A stretch of 64,000 bases of DNA from Moraxella osloensis (lineage in GTDB: Bacteria; Pseudomonadota; Gammaproteobacteria; Pseudomonadales; Moraxellaceae): NCBI RefSeq assembly GCF_009867135.1, contig NZ_CP047226.1, positions 744,001 to 808,000 of the forward strand. Direction: 5' to 3'. The translations under genes and the position numbers were made by a program. Below, in pieces: positions 45,235-53,715 of this stretch (position 1 is its first letter; the number at the start of each line of letters is the position of its first letter). Under the pieces are notes generated by a model. It did not search any database, was not told the DNA's origin, and worked only from the letters and a program-made list of their open reading frames with translations.

Positions 45235-46692
45235 TCAAGTCAATTGACGATGATTGACTTTGTCTAATTTTAACGCTTCCAAATAACTGCGAATGTGGGT
45301 CACGTAATCTAAGCACTGCACGTAACGGCTATTGCTTTGGCTATTAACTTTCAAATACTGATACACGGCTGCCCAATTGTTGCCATCAATACCGCGCTTT
45401 TCCAAAATCTGCTGGATATCTTTAATCGCTTGTGGACCCATATTGTAAGCGGCTAGGGTAAACCATACCCGATCTGATGCTGGCACTTGGGCAAATTCAT
45501 GTTGCAGCTGACTGAGGTACTTAGCGCCCCCTTGGATGCTCTGCGTCGGGTCAGTCCGATTATCAACGCCCATCGCATTAGCAGTGGCATTGGTCAGCAT
45601 CATGATACCGCGCACACCCGTTGGCGAAGTAGCTTCTGCATCCAGATGCGATTCTTGGTACCCCATTGCCACAAGCAGTTCCCAATCAAGGCGGTATTTG
45701 TTGGCTGTCTGCTTAAAAGATGGCGCATAGGTGGGCAACACGCGTGTCATGGTATCGGCAAAATGTTGTTGATTAAACGGCTCTGCCAATGCTGTTTGAC
45801 TATAAAACGCGGCTAAATGTTGATTACGGGTGAGCGATTGACCGCCACAAAGGAAGTTTTTTACATCATTATTGAGTTTGATATCATTGGGGTTTAGCTG
45901 TATGGCAACATGTTCGTTGAGACCCTGCTTTGATAAATAATCTTTGTCGCAGCTTAGACTGAGCGATGATAACGCAGTCGCATTTTGATAATCTGACACA
46001 TTGGTCAAGGCGATATCGGCTTTGCCCGTTTTGACAGCCGCCATCGCGTCCGCATCAGTGGCAAACACTTGTGTGCTCATGGTAACATCCAATCGCTTGG
46101 CATAATGGCGCATGACATCATAGCCAAAGCCGTGCTCAAAACCATCTTGAGCAAAATAGGTAGTATTACCATTGACGGTGGCAATACGCAGCTGCTTTTG
46201 AGATAGGATACTATCAAAAGTTGCCATTTTCGGTGCTGCAACCACGCTAGTAGGTGAGGCAAAAGTATGAGCATTGTCGACTTTGTCAGTAACGCCCATT
46301 TGGGTTGCAACATAAGCTAAGGGCAAACCAATCCCCATCACACCTGCCAGCTTTTTACTCGCACTCAACCATTTTAGCGGCTTGATAAAGCGATTAATGA
46401 GCTGAGCGGACGGATTAGCCAGTTGCCCCAACTTTTGAACATGGCTAGGCACCGCTGGCAAACGCGACTGGGCAATTTTTGGCGACATCCCCCCACCCAA
46501 ACAGGGCTTGAATTGAATCGGGAAGAATTGCAAGCGTTTAAATTGGATCGCGTATTTACTAAAGCATAATAAAGGGTGTTGAAACGGGTATAAAGTTAAA
46601 GGGCTTAAAAATGCTTTGACCGACATCGAAATCGATGCAGGATAGGTCAAAGCCAAATCATCACAATACTCAAATGATGAGTTTAGCGGCAT
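45235..46692 (-). CDS. MltF-like membrane-bound lytic transglycosylase
   Basis: 485 residues. A solute-binding (SBP3-like) domain at about 155-320 (KQLRIATVNGNTTYFAQDGFEHGFGYDVMRHYAKRLDV, AAVKTGKADIALTN). A C-terminal SLT lysozyme-like domain follows (WELLVAMGYQESHLDAEATSPTGVRGIMMLT with the catalytic Glu, then YLSQLQHEF, AAYNMGPQAI). It cleaves peptidoglycan. A membrane helix lies at about 113-133 (KLAGVMGIGLPLAYVATQMGV), leaving an unusual 110-residue N-terminal extension. GGAG 6 nt before ATG 46692 supports the long start. Confidence 0.85.
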   Translation of the reverse strand: MPLNSSFEYCDDLALTYPASISMSVKAFLSPLTLYPFQHPLLCFSKYAIQFKRLQFFPIQFKPCLGGGMSPKIAQSRLPAVPSHVQKLGQLANPSAQLINRFIKPLKWLSASKKLAGVMGIGLPLAYVATQMGVTDKVDNAHTFASPTSVVAAPKMATFDSILSQKQLRIATVNGNTTYFAQDGFEHGFGYDVMRHYAKRLDVTMSTQVFATDADAMAAVKTGKADIALTNVSDYQNATALSSLSLSCDKDYLSKQGLNEHVAIQLNPNDIKLNNDVKNFLCGGQSLTRNQHLAAFYSQTALAEPFNQQHFADTMTRVLPTYAPSFKQTANKYRLDWELLVAMGYQESHLDAEATSPTGVRGIMMLTNATANAMGVDNRTDPTQSIQGGAKYLSQLQHEFAQVPASDRVWFTLAAYNMGPQAIKDIQQILEKRGIDGNNWAAVYQYLKVNSQSNSRYVQCLDYVTHIRSYLEALKLDKVNHRQLT

Positions 46693-46970
46693 GTGTCACT
46701 CCACGGTGCACACACGTTAGATACGTTAAATTAATAAAAAACAACTATGCCAAATGAAAACATTTTATGAAACTAAGAACCGAATCGATAGTTAAACCTA
46801 GTACCCCTCAAACTAAGCACCAGTCAAACCAAGTACCAGTTAACTAAGTACTAATTCACTAAGTACCAGTCAGCCAAGCCACATAAGTACATGGCTTCTA
46901 ACTATCTAACTCTATCCTAAATCTAGCCAAAAAAGCTTCCATCCAAAATAGGTCGTTATTAACTTAACGC
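46693..46970. other. upstream region of the MltF-like gene
   Basis: No ORF. Holds the four-unit repeat at 46811-46872 and presumably the promoter. Confidence 0.5.
46811..46872. repeat. 15-16-bp tandem repeat, 4 units
   Basis: AACTAAGCACCAGTCA 46811-46826, AACCAAGTACCAGTTA 46827-46842, ACTAAGTACTAATTC 46843-46857, ACTAAGTACCAGTCA 46858-46872. Confidence 0.8.
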
Positions 46971-46997
46971 TAAAAAAAGAGCCAAACAGGTTGGCTC
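46971..46997 (-). terminator. terminator of the candidate minus-strand RNA
   Basis: On the minus strand GAGCCAA pairs with TTGGCTC and is followed by seven T residues (plus-strand 46972-46978). Confidence 0.8.
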
Positions 46998-47239
46998 CCC
47001 TTATACCTAGGACGGTGATAACTCCCTATCCATCGTAGAGAACTATCGAAATAAATAATAATCAAGTACAACCCGTAAGAGGGTTAAAATTTTTGTAAGT
47101 ACTGGCAAATTAAAAATTGTTTAATAAGCCCAAGCACTTATATAAAGAATTTAACGTAGGGTAACGTATGGCACGCATAAAATAAATAAACAATAACAAT
47201 ATTTACTGCATGGCATTACAGTTAGTTATATGAAACAAT
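46972..47239 (-). ncRNA. candidate structured small RNA
   Basis: About 268 nt between two minus-strand terminators (that of nif3 and its own) with no ORF. A promoter fits: ATGACG (-35, plus 47269-47274), 17-bp spacer, TACAAT (-10, plus 47246-47251). Near the 3' end GATAGTTCTC (plus 47040-47049) can pair with GGGAGTTATC (plus 47019-47028) only if U-G wobbles are allowed, that is in the minus-strand RNA. A smaller hairpin AACCC/GGGTT lies upstream of it. No known RNA family was recognised. It could be a free RNA or an attenuated leader. Confidence 0.45.
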
Positions 47240-47245
47240 GGGGGT

Positions 47246-47274
47246 ATTGTAGTGAAATTAAAGTTACGCGTCAT
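47246..47274 (-). promoter_or_regulatory. candidate promoter of the minus-strand RNA
   Basis: ATGACG-N17-TACAAT on the minus strand (4/6 and 5/6 matches to sigma-70 consensus). Confidence 0.4.
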
Positions 47275-47314
47275 GTTATTGACGGTAACGAAAGGCAAAT
47301 TTATGATAAAAAGC

Positions 47315-47346
47315 GTAAAAAACCCGCTAAAATGCAACTAACGGGT
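47315..47346 (-). terminator. nif3 terminator
   Basis: Minus-strand stem ACCCGTTA / TAGCGGGT (one wobble) with a 9-nt loop and T6 tract; plus-strand arms 47322-47329 and 47339-47346. Confidence 0.8.
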
Positions 47347-47373
47347 AATAATTAGTCAATAAATTGCCCGATT

Positions 47374-48150
47374 TTACACGGGATTGTCGATATCGACAAA
47401 ATCAACGGTCAAAGCAAGATTTTCTTTGACATAATTCCCCAATGCAATCACGCCACCTCGCTCAGTGGCATGATGTCCACAAGCAAAATACTCAATACCG
47501 AGCTCACGCGCTATGTGAGTGGTTCGCTCTGATACTTCACCGGAGATATAGGCTTGACAACCCATTTGTGCCGCTTGCTCAATCATATCCTGTGCGCCAC
47601 CCGTACACAGACCGATGCGCGAAATTGCTTGATTACCCCCGGATAGATGTAAGGGCGGACGGCTTAAGGTAGTCGATAGTTTGTTGGTGAGAGCTGCAAT
47701 CGACAACGGCGCTGCTAAATCCACGATATTACCAATCGGGTGTTTTTCATTAGGGTATAGCGGCGACCAATCAGTCCAGCCCAGCGCTAATGCTAATTGG
47801 GCGTTATTGCCCAATTGGGGGTGGGCGTCTAACGGTAAATGATAAGCTAGTAAGGAAATACCGTGTTGCATCAACAAACGAATACGCTTGCCTTTCATGC
47901 CAATTAAAGGTGCAGGTTCCCCTTTCCAAAAATAGCCATGATGCACCAAAATCGCTTGGGCGTTATGCGTAATCGCTTGTTCAATCAATGCCTCAGAGGC
48001 TGTCACACCGGTGAGGATGTGCTGTATCGGCTGTCCACCATCTACTTGCAAACCATTGGGGCAATAATCTTGGAATTCATTAATTTTTAATAGTTCATTT
48101 AACCGATGAGCTAATTGAGTCGGACTCATTGAGGTCGCAGGTTGGTTCAT
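47374..48150 (-). CDS. NIF3/DUF34 family metal-binding protein
   Basis: 258 residues from ATG 48150 (GGAA upstream). Motifs INEFQDYCPNGLQVDGG, AILVHHGYFWKGE (His-His metal ligands), YHLPLDAHPQLGNNAQLALALG (third ligand) and FACGHHATERGGVIALG (last ligands). DUF34/NIF3 proteins are dinuclear-metal proteins, sometimes annotated as GTP cyclohydrolase-like; the true role is unsettled. The ORF extends 23 codons upstream through a 15-bp repeat (48157-48201), whose translated product TILEDRILKDTILE looks like non-conserved extension. Confidence 0.9.
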   Translation of the reverse strand: MNQPATSMSPTQLAHRLNELLKINEFQDYCPNGLQVDGGQPIQHILTGVTASEALIEQAITHNAQAILVHHGYFWKGEPAPLIGMKGKRIRLLMQHGISLLAYHLPLDAHPQLGNNAQLALALGWTDWSPLYPNEKHPIGNIVDLAAPLSIAALTNKLSTTLSRPPLHLSGGNQAISRIGLCTGGAQDMIEQAAQMGCQAYISGEVSERTTHIARELGIEYFACGHHATERGGVIALGNYVKENLALTVDFVDIDNPV

Positions 48151-48156
48151 TGTAGT

Positions 48157-48201
48157 TTCCAAAATTGTATCTTTCAAAATTCTGTCTTCCAAAATTGTAT
48201 C
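48157..48201. repeat. 15-bp tandem repeat, 3 units, at the nif3 start
   Basis: TTCCAAAATTGTATC 48157-48171, TTTCAAAATTCTGTC 48172-48186, TTCCAAAATTGTATC 48187-48201, then a partial fourth. In frame with the gene. Confidence 0.88.
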
Positions 48202-48247
48202 TGCCAAAAAAGTCATCATGTTTCTACAGTATTCAGTGTTTCATCAA

Positions 48248-50647
48248 TTATTTTGGTAGCTTGCTTGCCGTGTCATTTGGGGTGATATTGTCGACCGCCT
48301 TTTGCACCACTTTTTCTTTAATTGCCTGTTTTTTCTCTGCAATTTCTTCATCAGTCAATTTTTCCGTATGACTGATATTGTCGATATGGGGCGTAGTAGC
48401 ATGCGGATGTTCTTCTGGCTGTGATGTCAGGGCAGTTTTATGTCCTTTATTATTTTTACCATCGTTTGCAATCGGTTTATCATCATAGATAATATTACCG
48501 TCGCTATCGATGAGCGCATACTTCATCGGCTGTTTACGCGGGATAAAAAAGTCAGAGGGTTGGGTCATCAAATGCGAGGCGACCAATTCAAATAAGAATT
48601 TCCACTCAAAGACTTTCACATTACGAGCGCGTAGGGCGGTCATTAAGGCGAGTGAAAAACTCACCAACAAGTTAATCATACCGATGACCATCACCCCAAA
48701 TAGGCTAACCAAAATAATACCGATTTCTGGAAACTCGCCCGTGTTGGCATAAATGTTAAAAATCCCATGAATAAAGTTGGCAGACGCAAAGGCAATGTGG
48801 CGAATATCGAGCGGTAAGCCAAAAATATAACCGATGGTCGCCGTACTGCCCAAAAAGCAACCGAATAAAAAGTTACTCATAATCGCACCCAGATTGCGCT
48901 CGATAAAATCGCTAAAGCGCAATAACGTTACAGGTGTCATCATCCGTTTGAGGGTAGGCTGGTTGCGGATACGCTCGCCAATTTTATTGTGTACCGCAAG
49001 ATTATCGTAATAGCCTGCAATCAATCCTGAAATATACAGATACACCCCAGCAATCGCGGCATGAAATATAGCAAGCGAGGTAAACGGGTTAAGATCATGC
49101 AGCAAGTGCTCTGCGCTAGCTTCCGATGTTAACGGACGACCCAGCCCATACAGCCACATGGATGAAATCAGTAGCGCAATCGGCATGGCAATTGAAATAT
49201 TACCCATAATGGCAATAAATTGGGTGCGCATGATATCAACGACCAATTCGGTCAGCTTGGTAAATTGCGCTGCTTTGCGCCCTTTTACCTCGGAGATGGT
49301 TGAAGCAATCGCGGCAGCTGTCATGGCAGGCTGTTTGGTCGCCACTGTGCCGCCAATGATATGAATTGCCACAAAGCCAAGACCATAAATCATACTGTTT
49401 AAAAAAGCCACGCCAAACGGTGCCAAGGGTAGGGTTTTCCCTAGGATTTTAAGGGTCGCCATAAAGCCGATGAGTAAACCGCCCAATGCCGCTTTTTTAT
49501 ACATACGGCGATAGCCCGCTTTATCGGTACTGATATAATGCTCGCCGACCTTACTGGCAGTCTCAGTGACACGGCGCGACAAGAGCGCGGTATTGATGCC
49601 AAATAAATATCTAAAACTACTGCGGTGGTATGAATCTTCATACAACGTGTTAATAAGCTCAATGATGGTTTTTTTCTTGATATGATTGTTGTCCGATAGC
49701 AGTGACACCAATAATTCAAGACGCTGCAGGCTTTGCTCAAGGCGCACCAACATATTGGTGGTACGCACAGTAATACCCGTTCGATGAATACGGCGACGGA
49801 TGTTTTGCATCATAGTGCGCGCTTGGTCGGTCAACACTAAAATTTGACTGCTATCCACCTCAGGCTGGGGCATCGCTTGCTCATCCCCTGGCTGCAGGCT
49901 GAGCTGGTATTGACTGACAAATTCAGCGACTTCGCGATTCATCGCAATGAAAGTATCTTGGTTGTCAATCGGATTGGGAAATGCCTTTATTAAATCGGCA
50001 TTGAGCCCGATGCCGTTGATACGCGCCGTTAAAATAGTAATGGCTTTGAGCACATTGGCTTCAAGCGCTTGCACCAATGCTTCTTTGCCTGCGGGTACTT
50101 TAAGGATGAGTATCAGTTCAATCCACCAACGCTCATGGATTAAGCGCACCCAGTAGCGGGTTTTTGGTGTGGCAAAAAACGCATTAAATAGCGCAATCAA
50201 ATCGCGGTCATCGGGTACGGAGGGTAAGAGCTTTTCACCGACCAAATCAAAAAATTGCGAAGTAAAGCCAGCATCTGACAAGATACCCAAATCCGTGTAT
50301 AGCGACACCTGACGATAACGATTAATCAAGGTAAGCATAAACACACAAAACCCTTCTGCCCACACACGATTGCCGCGCAGCAGCCGAATAAATAGCGCCA
50401 TCTGCTCATTGGCGCTTTGGGCATCATCTGCACGGTTACGTAGGGTATCTAGCAGTTGTTTAAATAGGGTAACTTGCGGAAAATCACGCAGCGCATTGAT
50501 TTCGTTTAAAATAGTAGTTAAACGCGCTTCTAAGGTTGGCATCACCTTTAATTGGTCTGCCATATCCGCCGCATCATAACTATGTGTGGCATTGGGTGTG
50601 GCATTGGGTAACGTATCTTGATTATTAGGTTGCGATAAATTCGTCAA
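48248..50647 (-). CDS. Gcr/SpecificRecomb family membrane protein
   Basis: 799 residues. The N-terminal half is soluble and helical (EINALRDFPQVTLFKQLLDTLRNRA..., TTNMLVRLEQSLQRLELLVSLLSD). The C-terminal half has about six to seven membrane helices (LGGLLIGFMATLKILG, FGVAFLNSMIYGLGFVAIHIIGG, IAMPIALLISSMWLYGL, LAIFHAAIAGVYLYISGLIAG, FGCFLGSTATIGYIFG, FGVMVIGMINLLVSFSLAL). It matches the family annotated as site-specific recombinase Gcr from Neisseria; the membrane topology makes recombinase activity doubtful. The tail is charged. Confidence 0.8.
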   Translation of the reverse strand: MTNLSQPNNQDTLPNATPNATHSYDAADMADQLKVMPTLEARLTTILNEINALRDFPQVTLFKQLLDTLRNRADDAQSANEQMALFIRLLRGNRVWAEGFCVFMLTLINRYRQVSLYTDLGILSDAGFTSQFFDLVGEKLLPSVPDDRDLIALFNAFFATPKTRYWVRLIHERWWIELILILKVPAGKEALVQALEANVLKAITILTARINGIGLNADLIKAFPNPIDNQDTFIAMNREVAEFVSQYQLSLQPGDEQAMPQPEVDSSQILVLTDQARTMMQNIRRRIHRTGITVRTTNMLVRLEQSLQRLELLVSLLSDNNHIKKKTIIELINTLYEDSYHRSSFRYLFGINTALLSRRVTETASKVGEHYISTDKAGYRRMYKKAALGGLLIGFMATLKILGKTLPLAPFGVAFLNSMIYGLGFVAIHIIGGTVATKQPAMTAAAIASTISEVKGRKAAQFTKLTELVVDIMRTQFIAIMGNISIAMPIALLISSMWLYGLGRPLTSEASAEHLLHDLNPFTSLAIFHAAIAGVYLYISGLIAGYYDNLAVHNKIGERIRNQPTLKRMMTPVTLLRFSDFIERNLGAIMSNFLFGCFLGSTATIGYIFGLPLDIRHIAFASANFIHGIFNIYANTGEFPEIGIILVSLFGVMVIGMINLLVSFSLALMTALRARNVKVFEWKFLFELVASHLMTQPSDFFIPRKQPMKYALIDSDGNIIYDDKPIANDGKNNKGHKTALTSQPEEHPHATTPHIDNISHTEKLTDEEIAEKKQAIKEKVVQKAVDNITPNDTASKLPK

Positions 50648-50947
50648 ACTAACCTCGAAGTAAACAGAAAATTGAATCGTTTTTTTAAATAGGGTGAATC
50701 ACAACTATAAGAAAAAGTACGAAAATAGATATCTTAAGATGAAAATTTAATCGACTCATCAAAAAAAATCCATCATTTATTTGCAACAAAAATCTTATGG
50801 GCTGAGGTTTTAAAGACACTAAAGGATAAAATAACGCGACGTGTTACCGCATTCATGTATTCGAGAAAACAACCTAACTGATTATCCTAATTGATTATCT
50901 AGCTGCAGCGATTATACTATGGTTACTCTGTTGACTGATTTTTTTCT
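50648..50947. other. divergent region Gcr-like / holB
   Basis: 300 bp without a gene. Includes a 13-bp duplication: CTAACTGATTATC 50874-50886 and CTAATTGATTATC 50887-50899. Confidence 0.6.
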
Positions 50948-52111
50948 ATGGCATCGACTATAACCTCTCAATCAAAAAGCACCGAACAACCCAATATAGA
51001 ATCAAAACCCAATGAGGTAACCCAGTACTACTATCCAGACCCTGTCAGCCAACAGGTGATACAGCAGTGGCTGTTTATGGATTTACTGCCGTGGCAACAG
51101 CCAACTTGGCAGTATCTGACCACCCATCTACACGCCTTGCCGCACGCGATATTGTTTGCAGGCAATGCAGGGACGGGTAAACGCGCCTTCGTGTATCGGT
51201 TTGTCGCATGGGCTTTGTGTGAAAATCAACGGGACAATGCACAAGGTGTCACAACTGCCTGTGGGCAATGCCAAAGTTGCCAATGGCTGATCGCCAATAC
51301 CCACCCCGATCTTTATCAAATTCCCAAACCCACCCTAGAGCGTGACGCGTCGCCTAAATCTAAAGCAAATAATACTCTAGTGGCGCAAGCCCCAACCCAT
51401 CAATCAGGGTATAGCATCAAGATTGACGAAATTCGGGAATTGCAGCCCTTTGTCACGCAGTCGAGTGGCGGATTAAGAATCGTGGTTATTCACCAAGCGG
51501 ATGCGATGACCCTAGCAGCCAGTAACGCGCTCCTTAAGACCTTAGAAGAGCCTGCCGAAAATGTGTTGATGCTGTTAATTAGCGATAGTCCTTCGCAGCT
51601 ACTGCCAACGATTCGCTCGCGGCTACAGGCATTTTCGGTGAGTCATGTGACCCCCGATCAGTCAATGCAAGCGATGCAGCAATTATTGCCAAATACCGAT
51701 ACTGCGACGCTACAACAAGCGAGTGAATTGTCTGGTTATGCGCCCTTTTTGGCACTGCAAATGTTAAACAGCGAATGGTATCAACACCGCCAAACTTGGA
51801 TAAACAGCTTTCAAGCGGTTCGTAGCGGGCAACGTATGCCTGTACAAGCCAGCAACTATTGGCAAAAAACGCTGACATTGACCGACTTTTTATACCTGTC
51901 CCAAGCCTTGTTAGTGCCATTGGGGCAATTTGCCGTTGGTATTTCAGCGTCATCCAATGACTTAGATTTTGGCAAGCTGCAGCCACCACCGACATTAAAA
52001 CAAATTAGCCAGTTACAACGGGTTATCGACCAAATCTGGCAAGATAGACAGCAACATATCCAAGATAAGTTATGCTATGATAAAATTTTTAGTACCATGC
52101 TGGATTGCTAA
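50948..52111 (+). CDS. holB: DNA polymerase III delta' subunit
   Basis: 387 residues. P-loop-like HAILFAGNAGTGKRAFVYRF, zinc-binding Cys cluster (CENQRDN...CGQCQSCQW), Walker-B-like LRIVVIHQADAMTLAASNALLKTLEEPAENVLMLLISDSPSQLLPTIRSRLQAF (SRC-like finger as SRL). Part of the clamp loader. An N-terminal extension of about 45 residues is present. pilZ follows, the conserved holB-pilZ order; tmk is not adjacent. Confidence 0.94.
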   Translation: MASTITSQSKSTEQPNIESKPNEVTQYYYPDPVSQQVIQQWLFMDLLPWQQPTWQYLTTHLHALPHAILFAGNAGTGKRAFVYRFVAWALCENQRDNAQGVTTACGQCQSCQWLIANTHPDLYQIPKPTLERDASPKSKANNTLVAQAPTHQSGYSIKIDEIRELQPFVTQSSGGLRIVVIHQADAMTLAASNALLKTLEEPAENVLMLLISDSPSQLLPTIRSRLQAFSVSHVTPDQSMQAMQQLLPNTDTATLQQASELSGYAPFLALQMLNSEWYQHRQTWINSFQAVRSGQRMPVQASNYWQKTLTLTDFLYLSQALLVPLGQFAVGISASSNDLDFGKLQPPPTLKQISQLQRVIDQIWQDRQQHIQDKLCYDKIFSTMLDC

Positions 52112-52171
52112 TCTATTCAATTATCTATATTACTTATCATTCACCATGCGTTAGTAAAAGGAACAGTGATT

Positions 52172-52519
52172 ATGGCAATGCCATCTCGTGGCGGTATCAC
52201 CACCATTAACTATGATACGATCGAAAAATTGTATGCTAGCTATCTGCCTTTTATTGAAAACGGTGCGTTATTTATTCCTACAAACCAACAGCAACAACTA
52301 GGCAGTCAAACCTTTGTGGCAATTACTTTGCCAAATTCGAGTGAGAGAATGCCGCTGCATGGTAAAGTGGTGTGGGTCAACCATCGCGCACAAGCACAGC
52401 GCCCCGCAGGCTATGCGTTACAGCTTGGCAAAGACGAAGCAGGTTTACGTATCAAAAACGAAGTTGACCGCCTGTTGGCGGGTCATATCAGCTCTGATAA
52501 ACCCACCTTTACACTATAA
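52172..52519 (+). CDS. pilZ: type IV pilus protein PilZ
   Basis: 115 residues from ATG 52172 (AAGGAA 9 nt upstream); a GTG two codons earlier has poorer spacing. PilZ fold: GALFIPTNQQQQLGSQTFVAITLPNSSERMPLHGKVVWVNHRAQAQRPAGYALQLG. The N-terminal RxxxR c-di-GMP motif is absent, as in P. aeruginosa PilZ, which acts in type IV pilus assembly with PilF/FimX-type partners. Downstream of holB. Confidence 0.93.
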   Translation: MAMPSRGGITTINYDTIEKLYASYLPFIENGALFIPTNQQQQLGSQTFVAITLPNSSERMPLHGKVVWVNHRAQAQRPAGYALQLGKDEAGLRIKNEVDRLLAGHISSDKPTFTL

Positions 52520-52551
52520 ATTTTGGAAATTCTGGAAACTTTGGCAATTTT

Positions 52552-52585
52552 AGCCGGTGATTGTTAAAAGCCAGTGATTGTTAAA
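52552..52585. repeat. 17-bp tandem duplication
   Basis: AGCCGGTGATTGTTAAA 52552-52568 and AGCCAGTGATTGTTAAA 52569-52585, one mismatch, 33 bp after pilZ. Confidence 0.85.
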
Positions 52586-52816
52586 GGTGAGCTTATGCTT
52601 AATCCTGTAAGTCGCTAGCTTTTCTTCTTCTACCGCGCAATGGTTAATCATCCTTTTGCGTATCGGTTCATTTCTCGTTTTAGCCCCTTTTTTGTGCATT
52701 TTTTCATTGGCAAAAAATGAGACGCAATTTAGTCAATCCTTGTGTCAAATTACTTGTATAAAATAGCTTTCAGGCGTAAAATATACGACTATTTTTGCTT
52801 TGTTCATAAGAAAGGC

Positions 52817-53596
52817 ATGTCACAAACGTCAACGCAACCGTTTTTAGATCTAACTACAAGAGATCTAGCCACAAAAGATGTAACCGCAGGCCTGCCCGTC
52901 ATCACCGTTGATGGCTCAAGTGGTGCAGGTAAAGGTACATTGACGGCAAGACTGGCAAAGCTGCTGGATTATCAAATTTTGGATTCAGGGGCGGTGTATC
53001 GGATTGTGGGGCTTGCAGCCCACCAAGCGGGTTTGTTAACGGGCAGCATTGATGAAGCTGCGCTAACTGATTTAACCCAATCGTTAAAAATTGAGTTTGC
53101 AGCCGCAAAAGCGGGTTCTGAGCATGTGACAGTGCTCGTGAATGCCAACGATGTGAGCGAAGTGATTCGCACCGAAGAAGTGGGTAACTTTGCGTCAAAA
53201 GTCGCGGTATTCCCGAAGGTGCGTCAAGCGCTATTAGAGTTACAAAAAAATATGGCAACGTCGCAAGGTAACCCAAAAAAGGGCTTGATTGCAGATGGGC
53301 GTGATATGGGAACAGTGGTTTTTCCCGATGCGCCGCTGAAAGTTTATTTGGTTGCATCCTCTGAGGCACGAGCTGAGCGCCGTGTCAGTCAGTTAACCAA
53401 CACTGGCAAACAGGCAGATTTTGACGAAATTTTGGCACAAATTATTGCGCGTGATGAGCGTGATAGTACACGCAGTGCCTCACCGGCTAAGCCTGCCGAT
53501 GATGCGATAGTGATTGATAGCTCAGCCATCGATGCTGAGCAAGTGTTTAACCAAGTTTGGCAACTATGCCTTGAACGTGGTTTGACAATTAATTAA
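52817..53596 (+). CDS. cmk: cytidylate kinase
   Basis: 259 residues from ATG 52817. P-loop PVITVDGSSGAGKGTLTARLAKLL at about residue 30; CMP-binding YQILDSGAVYRIVGLAA and ADGRDMGTVVFPDAPLKVYLVASSEARAERR, with the lid DERDSTRSASPAKPADDAIVIDSS. Phosphorylates CMP/dCMP. About 27 extra N-terminal residues come partly from a 15-bp in-frame triplication (DLTTR-DLATK-DVTAG). Followed by rpsA and ihfB in the standard order. Confidence 0.96.
   Translation: MSQTSTQPFLDLTTRDLATKDVTAGLPVITVDGSSGAGKGTLTARLAKLLDYQILDSGAVYRIVGLAAHQAGLLTGSIDEAALTDLTQSLKIEFAAAKAGSEHVTVLVNANDVSEVIRTEEVGNFASKVAVFPKVRQALLELQKNMATSQGNPKKGLIADGRDMGTVVFPDAPLKVYLVASSEARAERRVSQLTNTGKQADFDEILAQIIARDERDSTRSASPAKPADDAIVIDSSAIDAEQVFNQVWQLCLERGLTIN
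52846..52890 (+). repeat. 15-bp in-frame tandem repeat, 3 units, at the cmk 5' end
   Basis: AGATCTAACTACAAG 52846-52860, AGATCTAGCCACAAA 52861-52875, AGATGTAACCGCAGG 52876-52890. Confidence 0.8.
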
Positions 53597-53715
53597 CTGT
53601 TTTTAAAAGTTTTATCGATTTTTTATAGGCACTAAAACCAGCCTTATGTTTATAAAAAATCTTAATTTGAACCGTACTGTGCTGGACAGGCTACGGCTAT
53701 ACAAAGGTAAATTTT

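Noticed and set aside
47092-47105. TTTTGTAAGTACTG as a possible second GacA box
   Set aside because: Only the left half-site TGTAAG matches; the CTTACA half is missing at the right spacing.
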